Source: Jaltomata sinuosa
Lineage: Eukaryota > Streptophyta > Magnoliopsida > Solanales > Solanaceae
DNA: 64,000 bases
Reading direction: 5' to 3'
Assembly (NCBI GenBank): GCA_003996215.1
Contig: QJPP01001734.1
Span: forward strand, 164,203-228,202
Shown here: piece after piece, positions 45,093 through 56,135 of the stretch
Numbering within the stretch: position 1 is the first letter of the stretch
How the letters are laid out: each line of letters starts with the position of its first letter
Made by a program: the position numbers and the translations under genes
Notes under the pieces: model-generated
Database searches by the model: none
What the model was told of the DNA's origin: nothing
The model's input: only the letters and a program-made list of their open reading frames with translations

Positions 45093-45693
45093 GTGTGCTT
45101 TCGAGCGACTGAAGTAAGAGTGTTCAGCCAGTTTTTGTCAACACAAATCGGTTTTTTTTATCTGTTAAAATGAAAAACAACTCAAAAGTCGCTATGTTAG
45201 TTTTTTGTTAGTGAAAAATAATACAAGATATATGGCGAGAAATAAACACATAGAAATTACTTTAAACACATAAAAGTTTCTTTTCGTCAAGGCAAATTGG
45301 TCCACAAGTGGCTTTGACTCAATCATTTCAAAGGACAGGATTTTGTCCATTGATTTGGGATTAATAGGTTTTGTCTGGAAAGGTTGATTTTGTTGATCTT
45401 GTAACATCTCTGCCTATTGTTCTCCTGAACTCTTCGTCGTCTTCGTCGATGTGGAGAAATGACAATTTCTTTAAGACATGGGTCGGGCCTTGAAGGCTGC
45501 TTACGTATCTCATGAAGGAGAATTCAGGCCCTACGTAGTTCGAACTTGTGATAGATAAGTTGTCTTATTTCATTTCATCCACTATTCTAAATACAAGGGG
45601 AAAGTAAAAGAATACATTGAAAATAAAAACAAATAAACTGAAAGCTAAAACTCTGCTACTTTTGCTACTTTTAGCTCTAGATGATGTGATCTG
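45093..45693 (-). other. Non-coding spacer between extra ORF and Ogre gag
   Basis: About 600 bp without a recognisable domain. It contains one copy of the TACGTA dyad motif (45495-45543; TTACGTATCTCATGAAGG, GAATTCAGG, CTACGTAGTTCG), the same motif found after integrase and near the 3' LTR. Confidence 0.6.
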
Positions 45694-46686
45694 CTAGACT
45701 CTTCTCAATTTCTCTTCAAGGATGATAAGGCGGAAACTCCAGCTCGATTTTTCCCATGTCAATGAGGTATTCCAAATCGACCCAAAAGTGGCGACAAGTC
45801 TCGATATCATGGCCTCCGACCCCTTTGTGGTAGAGCAAACTTCTTTCCCCAGACGCCAAGCCCTGGGCATCTTCCCTGGTCTCCTTTCCACGGGCTCCAG
45901 GATCCTGGTTTGGACCAGCTTAGTATAGATTTCATAGTAAGTGTCCTGGAAGAAAGTGAAATCATAGTGATGAATCGTCATTTCCTTAGTGATGGGCATG
46001 CCATAGCCAACTTGGTCACAAGCAAGGATGGTTCGGGGGGCCCATAGATGGCTTATCTGGATGTTAGTGATCATGTGGTAAATCTGGGCTCTTAGGGCAT
46101 TGCATTCATCAGTAGTGTGTCCTCTACGGCGTGGATGATAGGCGCACTCTTTGTGCTCATTGTGAGGGTGACATCTGAATCCCTCAGATTGGTCAGGATG
46201 TAGGACCCTCATAGCTTTCAGGGTCTCGTAAATTTCTGAACAGAGAATCACCTTTGGATTTTTGATATATTCACGTAAGTGAACTTTTAGGGTGATGGGC
46301 TTCCCTCCTGGCCTGAATCGGGAAGGCTAAATAGCATCACCCTTGACCTTGGCCCAGTGGCGGACTCTCGTGTCAAAGAATTGGGCCCCTTCAGTAGTGG
46401 TCTTAATGGGCACTTGCTTATTGTCTTCGGGTTCTTTAGTTACTCTTTCCTTCCCTTTGTTGACTTGTTCCAATCCTCCAGTGACATACTCAATCATTAG
46501 GAGCAATTCTTTGAGTTCTAGGTCAAGGTCTGGTTCAGTCTTAGTCTCGGTTTTTCCCAGTATTTGGTCAATCGCATCAATCCTTTCTTTAACCTTGGCA
46601 GTTTGCTCTTCCACTTCCTTGGACTGAGCTAAGGTAATTTCCATAAGTTGATTGACTCTCTCATGTTTTCTCTGAACCTCCTCCAT
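45694..46686 (-). pseudogene. Extra Ogre ORF with Tat-type zinc knuckles
   Basis: From MEEVQRKHERVNQLMEITLA (46686), a Lys/Glu-rich, likely coiled-coil part with KVKERIDAIDQILGKTETKT runs to DAI and a TAG at 46325. The same frame continues (RPGGKPITLKVHLREYIKNP) to a knuckle-like CAYHPRRRGHTTDECNALRA (46155-46095). Another frame has a second knuckle-like stretch, YHKGVGGHDIETCRHFWVDL (45835-45775), so a frameshift lies between. It sits between ORF1 and gag. It looks gag-related by its knuckles, but I do not know its function and could not match it to a described Ogre protein. Confidence 0.55.
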
Positions 46687-47425
46687 TGCCTCTCATATCC
46701 TTAACATTCTCTCTTGCATAGTCACGACCTTCATTTCAGCCTTTCCTGAAAGAACGGAGATTATTTAGGAAATTTTTAGAAGGCTTTAGGATTTTTGGAG
46801 AAACTTGGAAGACTTGGAGTATTTTGGTCGGACTTTACATAGTGGGCTTATTTTTATTTATTTTTTTATTTTATTTTTTTACCTACGGTGTTCTATAAAA
46901 TTTAGGCATGTAGTGGACCGATTTTTCCTTGATTCAAGCAACACACATAGCACATAAAACAGTTTATATCACAATAATATCATGCTAATATCACGTCCTA
47001 ACTGGGTGACCTTTTTATGCCAAGGTTAGGCCTAGCGAGTTTTAAAGACGTATGTGACGTATCTGAACCATTCTATTACCCCCTAAAATAGCATGTATAT
47101 ATATATGGAAAACTTCCCTTTTTTAAAGGGATACAAATCCTAGCCGAAAGGGTGATACATTTTAGGGGAAAAAATATTTGCACAAAAGTCACGCCCACAC
47201 AGGGGAGAATTTAGGTAAAGTAATGACATACATAGAAATAAAACCCACGCAGGGGCGAAGATACTAAAGATATGACGTGGAAGGTCCTTCCTCGGTCCTG
47301 CTCCTCTTGGATGCTCCGACAATGCTCCTAAGCTCGTATTAGCTCAACCACATGTCGCCCTGGAGTTTCACCACTTGTTCATGCATAGGTAATGCCCCAG
47401 CATCTAAGGCTTTCCTGGTCATTTT
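46687..47425 (-). other. Spacer between ORF1 and extra ORF
   Basis: No coding domain. It contains a T-rich run at 46850-46880 and a short TA-rich run near 47093-47104. The open frame at 47140-47322 is unsupported. Confidence 0.5.
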
Positions 47426-48732
47426 TTAATCAAGCTGGGCTATTCCCATTCTCATATCTTCGAGTTCCTGAGTCAACCCTGCTATAGTGCGTCGATCTTC
47501 TTCCTTTTTCATAAGAAATTCTTTCTCTCTTCTAGCCATTTCCTCTTGGAGATTCAGTAATTGGAGATGGAGATTGGGTCTGGAGTCAACCCGTGGTTCT
47601 GATATAGATACTTCTGCAATGTTTGCCTTCAACCACTGCTTATAGCCATCCACATACCCGTGATCGAACCTGTCTAGGGCCAAAGTCTCTAGACCCATTT
47701 TCTCAAGTGTCTTCCAATTAAGCCGGATCCTCGAAGCTTTCAGGACTTTTTCATGTTCCTCATAGTCGATGACATAGCAACCCATGTGAGTGGTCGCTGG
47801 CTCGATTTGAACCCTTCCAAATTGTCTAATAACCCTTTGCAGAGCATAAGGTCGGATCCCGCGAATTCCCGGGAGAGGAAGGAAAGCTAGATCATGACAT
47901 TTCATAATTACTTCCTTCGAGTGAAAATCATTGAACATCATCTGCACATTATCTTCTCCAAGCTCACAAAAAGCTTGGGCCCATCCTATCTTGGTCCTAT
48001 TTTCTGTGCCTCTATCCCTAAGAACTTCTGCCAACAATGCGAAGTTATCGATTCCATCTGGGTTGGGAATTTCCTGGCTTCCGTTATCTTTGGCCAAATA
48101 CTTGATAATCCAATATTGTAGGACTAGGTTGCACCCTTGGAAGTAACAATGACCGTTCTTGCATTTCCCCAAAGCTCTATAAATATCAGATAAGATGACT
48201 GGTACTAGAGGAAAATAGCTGATGGTGGTTCCCTCTGTTAGGCCATGGAACATGGTATGGGCCACCATTATTACTCGAGTGTTGATGTTTAGTTGTTCAT
48301 TTATAGGGAATACCATGATTCCTAAAAGACCAATAGCGAATGCCAAGGCTCGGGTCTTGTCCCACTCTTGAAACGTGTAGAATTCGCCTTGGTACTGAGA
48401 GAACCCTTCCCTAGTGGCAAAATGGTTGTAGAGTTCTTGAAAGGAGATACTTTGACCCCTTATCCATGGGCATTGATTGTACCGCAAGTGGAGATACTTT
48501 GCAATATGAGTCGGGTGGATTTATTCGGTATTAAGATGCCTTGTTGAGGCCTTAATATCCTTTCATTGGCTATACTCGCGGTCTCTAAACAATCCATAAG
48601 TTCTTCTATCATTGGGGTCATTTCCATCGTTCCAAATTGGAACACCATTTTCTTGTTGTCCCAATACCCCGTTAAGACCTCGATCAATTCTGGCCAGGCC
48701 TCCATATCTAATAAAGAATGCAAATGTCCCAT
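47426..48732 (-). pseudogene. Ogre ORF1, plant DUF7745-like protein, frameshifted
   Basis: Two overlapping frames (48732-48460 and 48487-47426) together make about 430 residues. The first has WPELIEVLTGYWDNKKMVFQ and GTMEMTPMIEELMDCL; the second continues with GQSISFQELYNHFATREGF, RALAFAIGLLGIMVFP, and SYFPLVPVILSDIYRALGKC, and ends in a helical Glu/Lys-rich tail (LLNLQEEMARREKEFLMKKE). The frame changes near 48520. An ORF1 upstream of gag defines Ogre elements. I recognise the fold family as the plant DUF7745 type from memory; its role is unknown. The body downstream of the frameshift is uninterrupted for 353 codons, the longest open frame in the window. Confidence 0.75.
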
Positions 48733-49395
48733 ATACTAATGGACTGTCCTCTGACGGTTAGGACACAGATTTATCCACCACATTCGGAGGAGGAGATGCG
48801 CCTCTTTTACCATGCAAACTTAAGGAATTTTAACATCCTACAAAACAGAGTAACCTGTTAGGCCCCACCCTAGGACAATAGTCCGGTTACAACACATACG
48901 TCTTTCAAACAACACGTAGTTAGATGCTATGTCGTTGGGTCGGAAACCCATTGACATGTTTTGGTGGTTTACTAATGGACTTAATATCTCTTGGATATTA
49001 AGACATCCTAGGCTAATGCCTATTTTCGGGATTTGGTTTCGCTCTATCCTGAGTTTCTAGAATAGGTTTCGAAATTGACCTGGAACCTGGGCGGACAACC
49101 CAAGCTTGAAATAACAAGTCACCGTTAACCGACCGCGGGTCAACTACTTCACTCATTTGTTTTGAAAATTGTGTGTTTTGTCAAGAACGACCGCAAAGAT
49201 TTGCGTAATCGCCTTTTTACCCCTAATGCATTCTAATGCTTTGCCAAGAGAGGCGGAAAATACCATGAACAGTTTATAATTGCGAAAAAAGTAAACAATT
49301 TAAGGAAAGCAATAAAGTTACAATTATTACAATTTTCGAATAGTTAGACAAACAAGTTAGTTTCAAACAATAAGGTTAGAAGCTAGTTGAATTAT
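48733..49395 (-). other. Ogre 5' leader between PBS and ORF1
   Basis: About 660 bp with no domain. On the minus strand it would be the untranslated leader, where packaging signals are expected; I see no specific one. Confidence 0.55.
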
Positions 49396-49412
49396 CTCCA
49401 GCAGAGTCGCCA
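49396..49412 (-). other. Ogre primer binding site
   Basis: The minus strand reads TGGCGACTCTGCTGGAG, four bases after the LTR end (49417). This matches the PBS style I remember for Tat/Ogre elements, usually attributed to tRNA-Arg; the tRNA identity is from memory. Confidence 0.75.
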
Positions 49413-49416
49413 TTTC

Positions 49417-52400
49417 TGTTTTGATCATTTTCAGGCAAGGACGAAAAAATATGGCTTTTTTTGTTGAAAGGTTCATTTGGAAAATCTAATTAAAGTTTCC
49501 GAAACATTTTCAATTAAAAGCAAGAGTCGCCACTTAGTTTTTATAAAGAAAAAACTTATAAGAATTTTTAAAATCACAAAACAGATAAAGACTTTAAAAA
49601 TTAAGAGATTAAGGGTAAGGGTTCAAGTTAATATTCTTGGAAGGGTGTTAAGGCACCATGATTATCCGCTAACTCGCGGTTTCCCGGGCTTGTTTGAAAA
49701 ACTAACTTGTTGACTAACTTTTGAAATCGGGATTGGTTTATAAAACATCTTGTTTTTATAAAGAAGATTGATTTTAGAGGATAATTATGAAAAAAGGTTG
49801 TTTTATAAAAGACAATAAAAAGGGGTCCATTTTTTATACTCACAGAAAGAAAAGTGTTGAAATTAAACAAATTGATTAAATGAAACAGTAATTATCAGAA
49901 AGTTTGATTCCTTTTGGGGATAATTTAACTAAGTTTCGCAAAGTTAGTCCAATTATACAATCAAACTAATCAACTAAGTAACAAGAAGACATAATTAAAA
50001 TATGTTAATCTTGTCCTAATACTAGTGTGTGGGCCCTCTTTAGGCCCACTGCCATTTTCAATTTGGACTTAGTCCACTCTTCATATTTTAGCCCTTTGGG
50101 CTACTGCTACTGCTGAATCTTATTGGCTTTGGCCCAAATTTATTTATTCAATCCATTTTGGACTTTTTCCGATGCGGATCATTTCCTTTGGACGTGGCCT
50201 ATTTCTCTCCACTGTTGCTGCTGTTGCCTATGATGTTTTAGCCCTTTTGGGTTTATTCTTGCTGGACCATCAAATAATGTTGGGCTAAGCCCAACTAGAA
50301 GATGCAGGGGAATTTTGGGAGACCAATTGGACTCCACCGGATTTCATACATAGAAAGAGTAAAATAAATGAGGATTAGTACGTGTCTTAAATAAATTAAA
50401 CAAGGAAAATAATTCAAACATAAATATACACCAATGCGTAGGTATTTATACCAAGTTAAAGCATATGAAACAAGGACATTCATACAATAAAATCACTAAT
50501 TTTATCACTTAAGACATATGTTTTATAAAACATAGCCATTTCAAAACATTCATATGGATTAACCATTTTCCAGAAAATCAATGAGGGGGTAGGGAGTGGT
50601 TCAAACAAGACATGTATTCTTTGATTCACGAAAGTGGTATCACATAGGCATAAGTCACATATTCAACATTTTTCAATACTTACATTTAAACATATAGAGC
50701 AGATTCCATATAATTTGAACAAAAGACTAATTTAAGAACCTAATCTGGAAATCACATACCAGTCATAGACAAGTCAAGCGATATGAACAAGCATTTTTAA
50801 CATTGATTACTCAGTACAACTAATAATAAATTACTCAAGAAAACAAAGGAGAAGTATATGGGAAAGCTATTAACATGATATAGGCCGAAATCATCTCATG
50901 GTCCATACAGGTAACATGTAAAGTAAACAGGGAAGTGGTCATCTTTATGAAGATGAATCAGAGGAACCTACAGGGGTGAGGAACATGTCACAAGGAGGCA
51001 TGCCTCACCTCTATTTCTATTCCATGACAGAACTTACACACACAACAATCATGGAATTCAGATTCTTAAAACCTTAGACCTAAACAAATTTTAATCACAC
51101 AACAACCGTCTAGTATGCTAAAATCATTTCAAGAGAAGGGGGGAAAGGAACAGGGTAACAGATAAAAAATGAGGGAAAGGGGATGAGAGTTGAACAGGTC
51201 TAAAAACCTATAACATCTTCATATAGCAAACAAAGAAACATAGCAGTCTTGAAGCTTTAATAAGTCACAATGGTATACAAGCATTACTAGACACCAATTC
51301 AAACATAAGAAGATAACAACAAAACCTAACTATTTCATATGCATCACTTAGTCATTTCAGCATTAGCAAAACAGTGAAAAAGGAAAGGGAAGAGGAAAAT
51401 CATGATTATTGTTAAACAAAGGGAAGCAAGGAGGGGGTTTGAACATTTTTCATCAACAAACCAATAGGCAACATGTGTTCATGCTATACTTAATAAAACC
51501 AACAAACTTATGAGAAGAAATCAGGACTCAAAGATGACCCAAACATCATCCTAAATGATACTTACAGTTCAAACATGTAGACTGTTACCCCTTAGCAAGA
51601 AACATTAGGGAAAGGAAGAAAACCCATTTAAAAGCAAGTTCAAATCTAAGGGTAAATAGGGTAGGGGTTAAACATGCTCAAATCAATTAACAATTATGAA
51701 AATATGTACTCAAATATATATATACTACACAGTTTACTTAAGAACCAACTAAACCATAGACAATCAAGGTTTAAACCTAACCTAAGCGTCACCCCAAGTA
51801 TAGGAGAGTAAGGCTAACAGTTCATACATAGTTAAGACAGTAAAGAGGAGAAAATAGGTTCAACAAAGAGAAAGACTAAGCTTTTCATGAACAAAATCAG
51901 CCTTAAATTCTAGCAACAAATTCATGCTCAAGTTTCTGGCATTTAATCATCATATAAGTCGAACACAGGCTAATGAAATCAAGGGGTTTATACAGGGGAA
52001 GGGAAAACAAATTTAAAAATCATCACAAAGAGCAATGAGCAAAACATATCCACACTTAATCAATACATATATGAAATATCAGTTTAGGCAAAGTTGGTAA
52101 GGCAATAAGAACATGATTATGAAGGGGGTTGGGGAAAAAACAAGGATCAAAATCAAACATTTTTATGAACAAAGCCAGACAGATTTAACATCATTTAACA
52201 ACAATCTAGGCTCAAATTTATGCTCATACTCACTGTTTTAACAAATTAAACAAAATCAGTAAAAGACCACACTTCTAACACCAGATTGCTACTCAAAATC
52301 ATAATATTAGTCTAACATTTAAGCGCATATCTTTGATACTAACAAACAAGACCAGAACCAGATTTCACCAAGGTTTAAACATTATAAAAGCAAAAATGAA

Positions 52401-53845
52401 AACAACAAAAATAGTAAAGGAGGAGGTTAGGGGATTCACCTTTTTTAGGGCAGCAACTCGTACTTAGAACTTCACCGGAAGAGCTTACCACCACCGGACT
52501 AATACACAATCCTTTAGAACTAAAATTTTTAGTGTTTTTTCTTCCCAAAGCTGACTGGTTACGTGAGGTTAGAGAAATGATTCTCCAGAACCCCCAATAT
52601 TTCCCCAAAATCAGCTTTTTTTTCATGCAGCTGGGGGGGTATTTATAGGGAATTTCGGGTGAAAATGGGTGGGGGGGGGGAACCAGAGGGAATTTCTGGG
52701 ATTTTTGTTGAAGGAAATTCAAATTCCTTCAAAGGACGAGGTTGAATCATCAAGAAATGGTACAAACTTGTACTGATTTTCACAGATTTCACGGAGAAAT
52801 CAACACCTAGGCAATTTCTAGAACATTCTAGTCTGCCAGCTCGATGTTTTAGGGAGCTAAGGACGGCATTTGGGAATTTTAATGAAGGTTGAGCGAATTT
52901 GAAGCTAGGAATGTTGGGGTTTTGAGTTATTGTTTGAGAAACATTTGGGGTTTGTACTGGTTTTCATCGTTTGTTGGAGACGACGAAAAGAGAGGAGAGT
53001 TAAGGGGTGTACTGGGTGAGATGAGTTGTTGTACGAGGCGCGTTTCTCATACAACATCCTCTTTCTGGGGAACGCGTGAGAGAGTGGTGGGGGTATGCGG
53101 CGCTTAGGGTTTTTTAGAGGTGTTGTTGAGAGAAAAAGAAGAAGATGAAGCTAAAGAGGTGTTTGGTTTTTTTCTGAGTAAGAGAAAAGAGAAAGGGGCA
53201 TATAAGGGTGGATTTGGGTTTGGGCCAGCCAGGTCAGGCGGATAAACAAAGGAAACGGGGGAGTGGGCTGGCGGGTTGGTAATGGCTTTGGCCCAAAAGG
53301 ACTGAGACAAGGGGTCTGGTGAGGGAGTTATAAGGCGTATTGAGGATTTGGCCACATTTGAAGTTAAAGATGTAGCCAAATTGAATAGGATCTAAGAAAT
53401 TCGGCTAGAATTTAAATAGCTTTAGGGATTTAGGCTAGACTAGAAATAAAGATGGATTAATTAAAATTAATTACCCGAGCCTTTTTAACTTTAAACAAAT
53501 TGAAACAATTATCATGTTCAACCCATAATTTCCTCTTTTAATCATCATGAAATTAATTTATTCAATTAACCTCTTATTTTGAATTAAATTGGAGGAAAAT
53601 CAAGTATTTAATCTTTTAAAAGGACCTTTTTATGAAACTAAGCTCTAAAATAGTTCTTTTAGTAAACTTATATAATTTTCACATATTTAAATATGAAAAA
53701 TATAAATTATTACTCAGAACTATTATAAATATGATTTGAAAATGATTTACCCCTTTTTACAAGACAATTATTTCAAAAATTGTTTAAAATTCAACAAGGC
53801 TCAAGATTAATTCGTAATGTGGAGGGTAAAAATTGGGTGGCAACA
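49417..53845 (-). repeat. 5' LTR of Ogre element (4.43 kb)
   Basis: The minus strand starts TGTTGCCACCC at 53845 and ends GATCAAAACA at 49417, so it keeps the terminal CA the 3' copy has lost. It is near-identical to 28915-33368 apart from scattered substitutions and small indels (for example, about 10 bp absent near 49555 compared with 29055). A G10 run lies at 52671-52680 where the 3' LTR has only GAGGGG. It has no coding capacity. Confidence 0.9.
52640..52647 (-). promoter_or_regulatory. TATA box of Ogre 5' LTR
   Basis: TATAAATA on the minus strand, in context CCTATAAATACCCCC, about 1.2 kb from the LTR start and conserved in the 3' LTR at 32150-32157. Transcription would begin about 30 nt further on (near 52610), leaving a long R-U5 of about 3.2 kb. 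Confidence 0.65.
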
Positions 53846-53850
53846 GGTAG

Positions 53851-54068
53851 AATAGTTTATTTGATCCTATTGTAGTACATGTTGATATTATATCTACTTA
53901 TCGCCTTACTTTCGGATCGTCCATAGTTTGAGTTGTATTTCAAGCATGTTTATAACTAGTTGTTTTTTCTTCTTTCCCTTTTATTTGAGGTTACTGGTAT
54001 ATGACCCTATTTCTTAAACTCTTCGTATATTTTTTTTTGCAAGGAGCCAGGTGCATTCTTTATTCTTT
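53851..54068 (+). repeat. 5' LTR of gypsy element 2, right part, 3'-deleted
   Basis: This continues the LTR broken at 28914 and aligns with about 7195-7435 of the element 1 LTR (GGTTACTGGTATA, CCAGGTGCATT). It then passes directly into gag sequence. About 0.9 kb that element 1 has here, including the LTR end and PBS, is missing. Confidence 0.7.
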
Positions 54069-54073
54069 CACCT

Positions 54074-54862
54074 ATGTTCTATGGTACGAGATCTTTGGTA
54101 GTGGGCGAGCCTCCAACACCAGCACACTCGACTCTAACTAGGGGTCAAGGACGTGCCCAAGTAGCAACACTGATTAGAGCTACTCAGGCTGAGATTGAGC
54201 CTGAGTTAGTACCAGAGCAACAGCCCTTGGACCAGGGGGCAGCCCAATTGCCACCAAGGCCAGTAGCAACTTCTATACCAGCATCAGCCCCAGCTTATTC
54301 ATCAGATATTAAGGGTTTGCTTCTGCAGTTACTAGGTATGATTGGGGTAAGCCTTTAGACATAGCACATAGATTCGCTCAAGGGGAAGCCCTGGTTGCTC
54401 AAAGTTTAGAAGCGCAACCTACTACTGCGGCTCCCCGTGCTGAGGTTCTTCCATTACCTACAGTTGCTCAGCCTCTTGCTCCTCACCCACCTATGACAGA
54501 GTCGAGGCAGAAGGCTTTGGGCTGATTTTTAAAATTGTCTCCACCAAGGTTCTCTGGTGCTCTCAAATATGATGCTTATGATTTTATTTCTACCTGCGAT
54601 GAGATGTTTCATCATCCTGGGTTGTTGGATACTCATGGGGTCGAGTATACTACTTATCAGCTGGAGGGACCAGGTAACCTTTGGTAGAGGGCCCAGGTAG
54701 CTTTTAGACCATCTCAGTCTCCTCAGTTGTCTTGGAGAGAGTTCTATGAGGCCTTTATTGCCAAGTTCTTGCCTCAAAGCGATTGTGAGCATCGTAGGGA
54801 GGAGTTTACCAAACTGATGCAGGGATCTATGTAGGCATCCGAGAGTTCACCCCTCTTTTTTT
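54074..54862 (+). pseudogene. gag of gypsy element 2, N-terminal and capsid part
   Basis: It starts near ATG 54074 (MFYGTRSLVVGEPPTPAHST), matching the 8311 gag start region. A Pro/Ala/Gln-rich segment follows, then the capsid with KLSPPRFSGALKYDAYDF, EYTTYQLEGPGNLW and EFYEAFIAKFLPQSD. Stops include TGA at 54524 (Arg-like), TAG at 54686 (Trp-like) and TAG at 54833. The capsid C-terminus and zinc knuckle are missing where a copia-type LTR sits. Confidence 0.75.
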
Positions 54863-55395
54863 TGAGTACACAGTAAATTGCTAAGAGATACAATGATTGA
54901 TAAAAGTAGAGCAAAGAATTTGGAAAGGTTTAGACTAAGTGTATGAAGTCTTCCTTTCTTCAAACACCTTTATATAAGAAAGATGAAGAGCCGTTGGAGA
55001 AATATTTGGAGAGACCAACCCAAGAGATTTGATCCTTGGAAAAGAGATGTGAAATATCTATTTTCCAAAGATAAGGTTGTGTCAGAATTGACTCCATTTA
55101 ATTTTGCTAATCTTCTTCCTTAATGAGATAGTTTCAGCATTGAAGTTTTTCTTGAGACTTGTGGCTGAATATCTTCTTTCCATAGAGGGATCCTTAATTG
55201 AATGCTTGATATCTGATCCAAGGTTAGAGCCATTGTTGATTTTACTCACTTGAATTAATCATCTGATTCTTTCTATAAGTTGAATCATTAGTTGATTCTT
55301 TCCATAAGCAGGAGATCCTTGATTGATTTTGATACATGCTTTCTTATTTTCCTGCATACACAACATTTTCATTCATTAAAATTCACACACTAACA
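54863..55395 (-). repeat. Probable solo Ty1/copia LTR (533 bp)
   Basis: The minus strand starts TGTTAGTGTGTG at 55395 and ends TGTGTACTCA at 54863, with a TATA-like CTTATATAAAGG at about 54980-54969. The size and TG/CA ends fit a copia LTR. The flanks (TTTTT left, AGGGT right) do not match, and gag sequence is missing on its right side. So it either inserted with a deletion or the junction was later rearranged. Assignment to copia is inference. Confidence 0.55.
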
Positions 55396-56110
55396 AGGGT
55401 CATGCTATGAGTGTGGCATCATTTGTCACTATGCCAGATAGTGCCCTCAGTAGGGTCCAATTCATCCAGTTGCTCATTTGGTTCAATATCTCAGAGCAGT
55501 GCAGCCATCGGTTAGAGGAGACGATGTTCAAGGTAGAGGTAGTGCACATTATGGTAGGACAGGTGGTCAGTATGGTGGTCAATTAGGTGGAGGTCAGCAT
55601 TAATTATATGCAGTCCCTGGTAGACCAGAGGTAGAGGCCTCAAATACAGTGATCACACATATAATTTTTGTTCGCTGCCAGTCAGCTTTAGCATTGTTTG
55701 ATCCTGGTTCTACATGCTCGCATGTATCTTCCTACTTTGTTCCTTATTTGGGGTTAGCTAGTGAGCCATTATCTATTCCTGTTTTTGTTGCTACCCAGTA
55801 GGTGATTCTTTAGTAGTAGATCATGTTGTTAGATCCTATTTGATAGTTGTTGGTGGTCTTGAGACTTGGGTTGACCTGATGATTTTAGATATGTTAGATT
55901 TTGATGAAATTCTGGGCATAGACTAGTTATCCCCTCATCGAGAGGTTCTAGATTTTTATGCCAAGACCATTACTATAGCCGTTCGCAGCATATACCCAAT
56001 TATGTGGCAGGGTTTTTTAGACGTGCGTCATCTGGGATGATCTCTTGTCTTCAGTCTAGAAAGTTGATTTTGTGCGGATATTGGTCTTACCTAGCATATG
56101 TCTGAGATTC
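55396..56110 (+). pseudogene. gag C-terminal remnant and protease of gypsy element 2
   Basis: A Gly/Gln-rich tail (GDDVQGRGSAHYGRTGGQYG, 55525-55590) leads to the protease: RPEVEASNTVITHIIFVRCQ, then LALFDPGSTCSHVSSYF (about 55690-55740) with the catalytic Asp in DPGS. The C-terminal half reads LMILDMLDFDEILGID, followed by TAG at a usual Trp position (about 55923). Stops near 55600 and 55800-55820 also break it. Protease would process the polyprotein. Confidence 0.75.
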
Positions 56111-56135
56111 TAGCGCTGACACTTCTTTTATCGAG

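Larger units (their letters stand above)
28915..53845 (-). mobile_element. Complete Tat/Ogre-type Ty3/gypsy element, 24.9 kb
   Basis: The minus-strand order is 5' LTR (53845-49417), PBS (49412-49396), ORF1 (48732-47426), extra knuckle ORF (46686-45694), gag (45092-42621), protease with G-patch-like segment, RT, RNase H, integrase (to about 37981), long repetitive 3' UTR, PPT (33383-33371) and 3' LTR (33368-28915). Perfect GGTAG duplications flank it. Size, extra ORF upstream of gag, a second (archaeal-type) RNase H and the repeat-rich 3' UTR are Ogre traits. LTR comparison over 300 bp (29101-29400 against 49592-49890) shows about 9 substitutions, near 3%, so it is the youngest large insertion here. 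All coding parts carry lesions. Confidence 0.88.
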
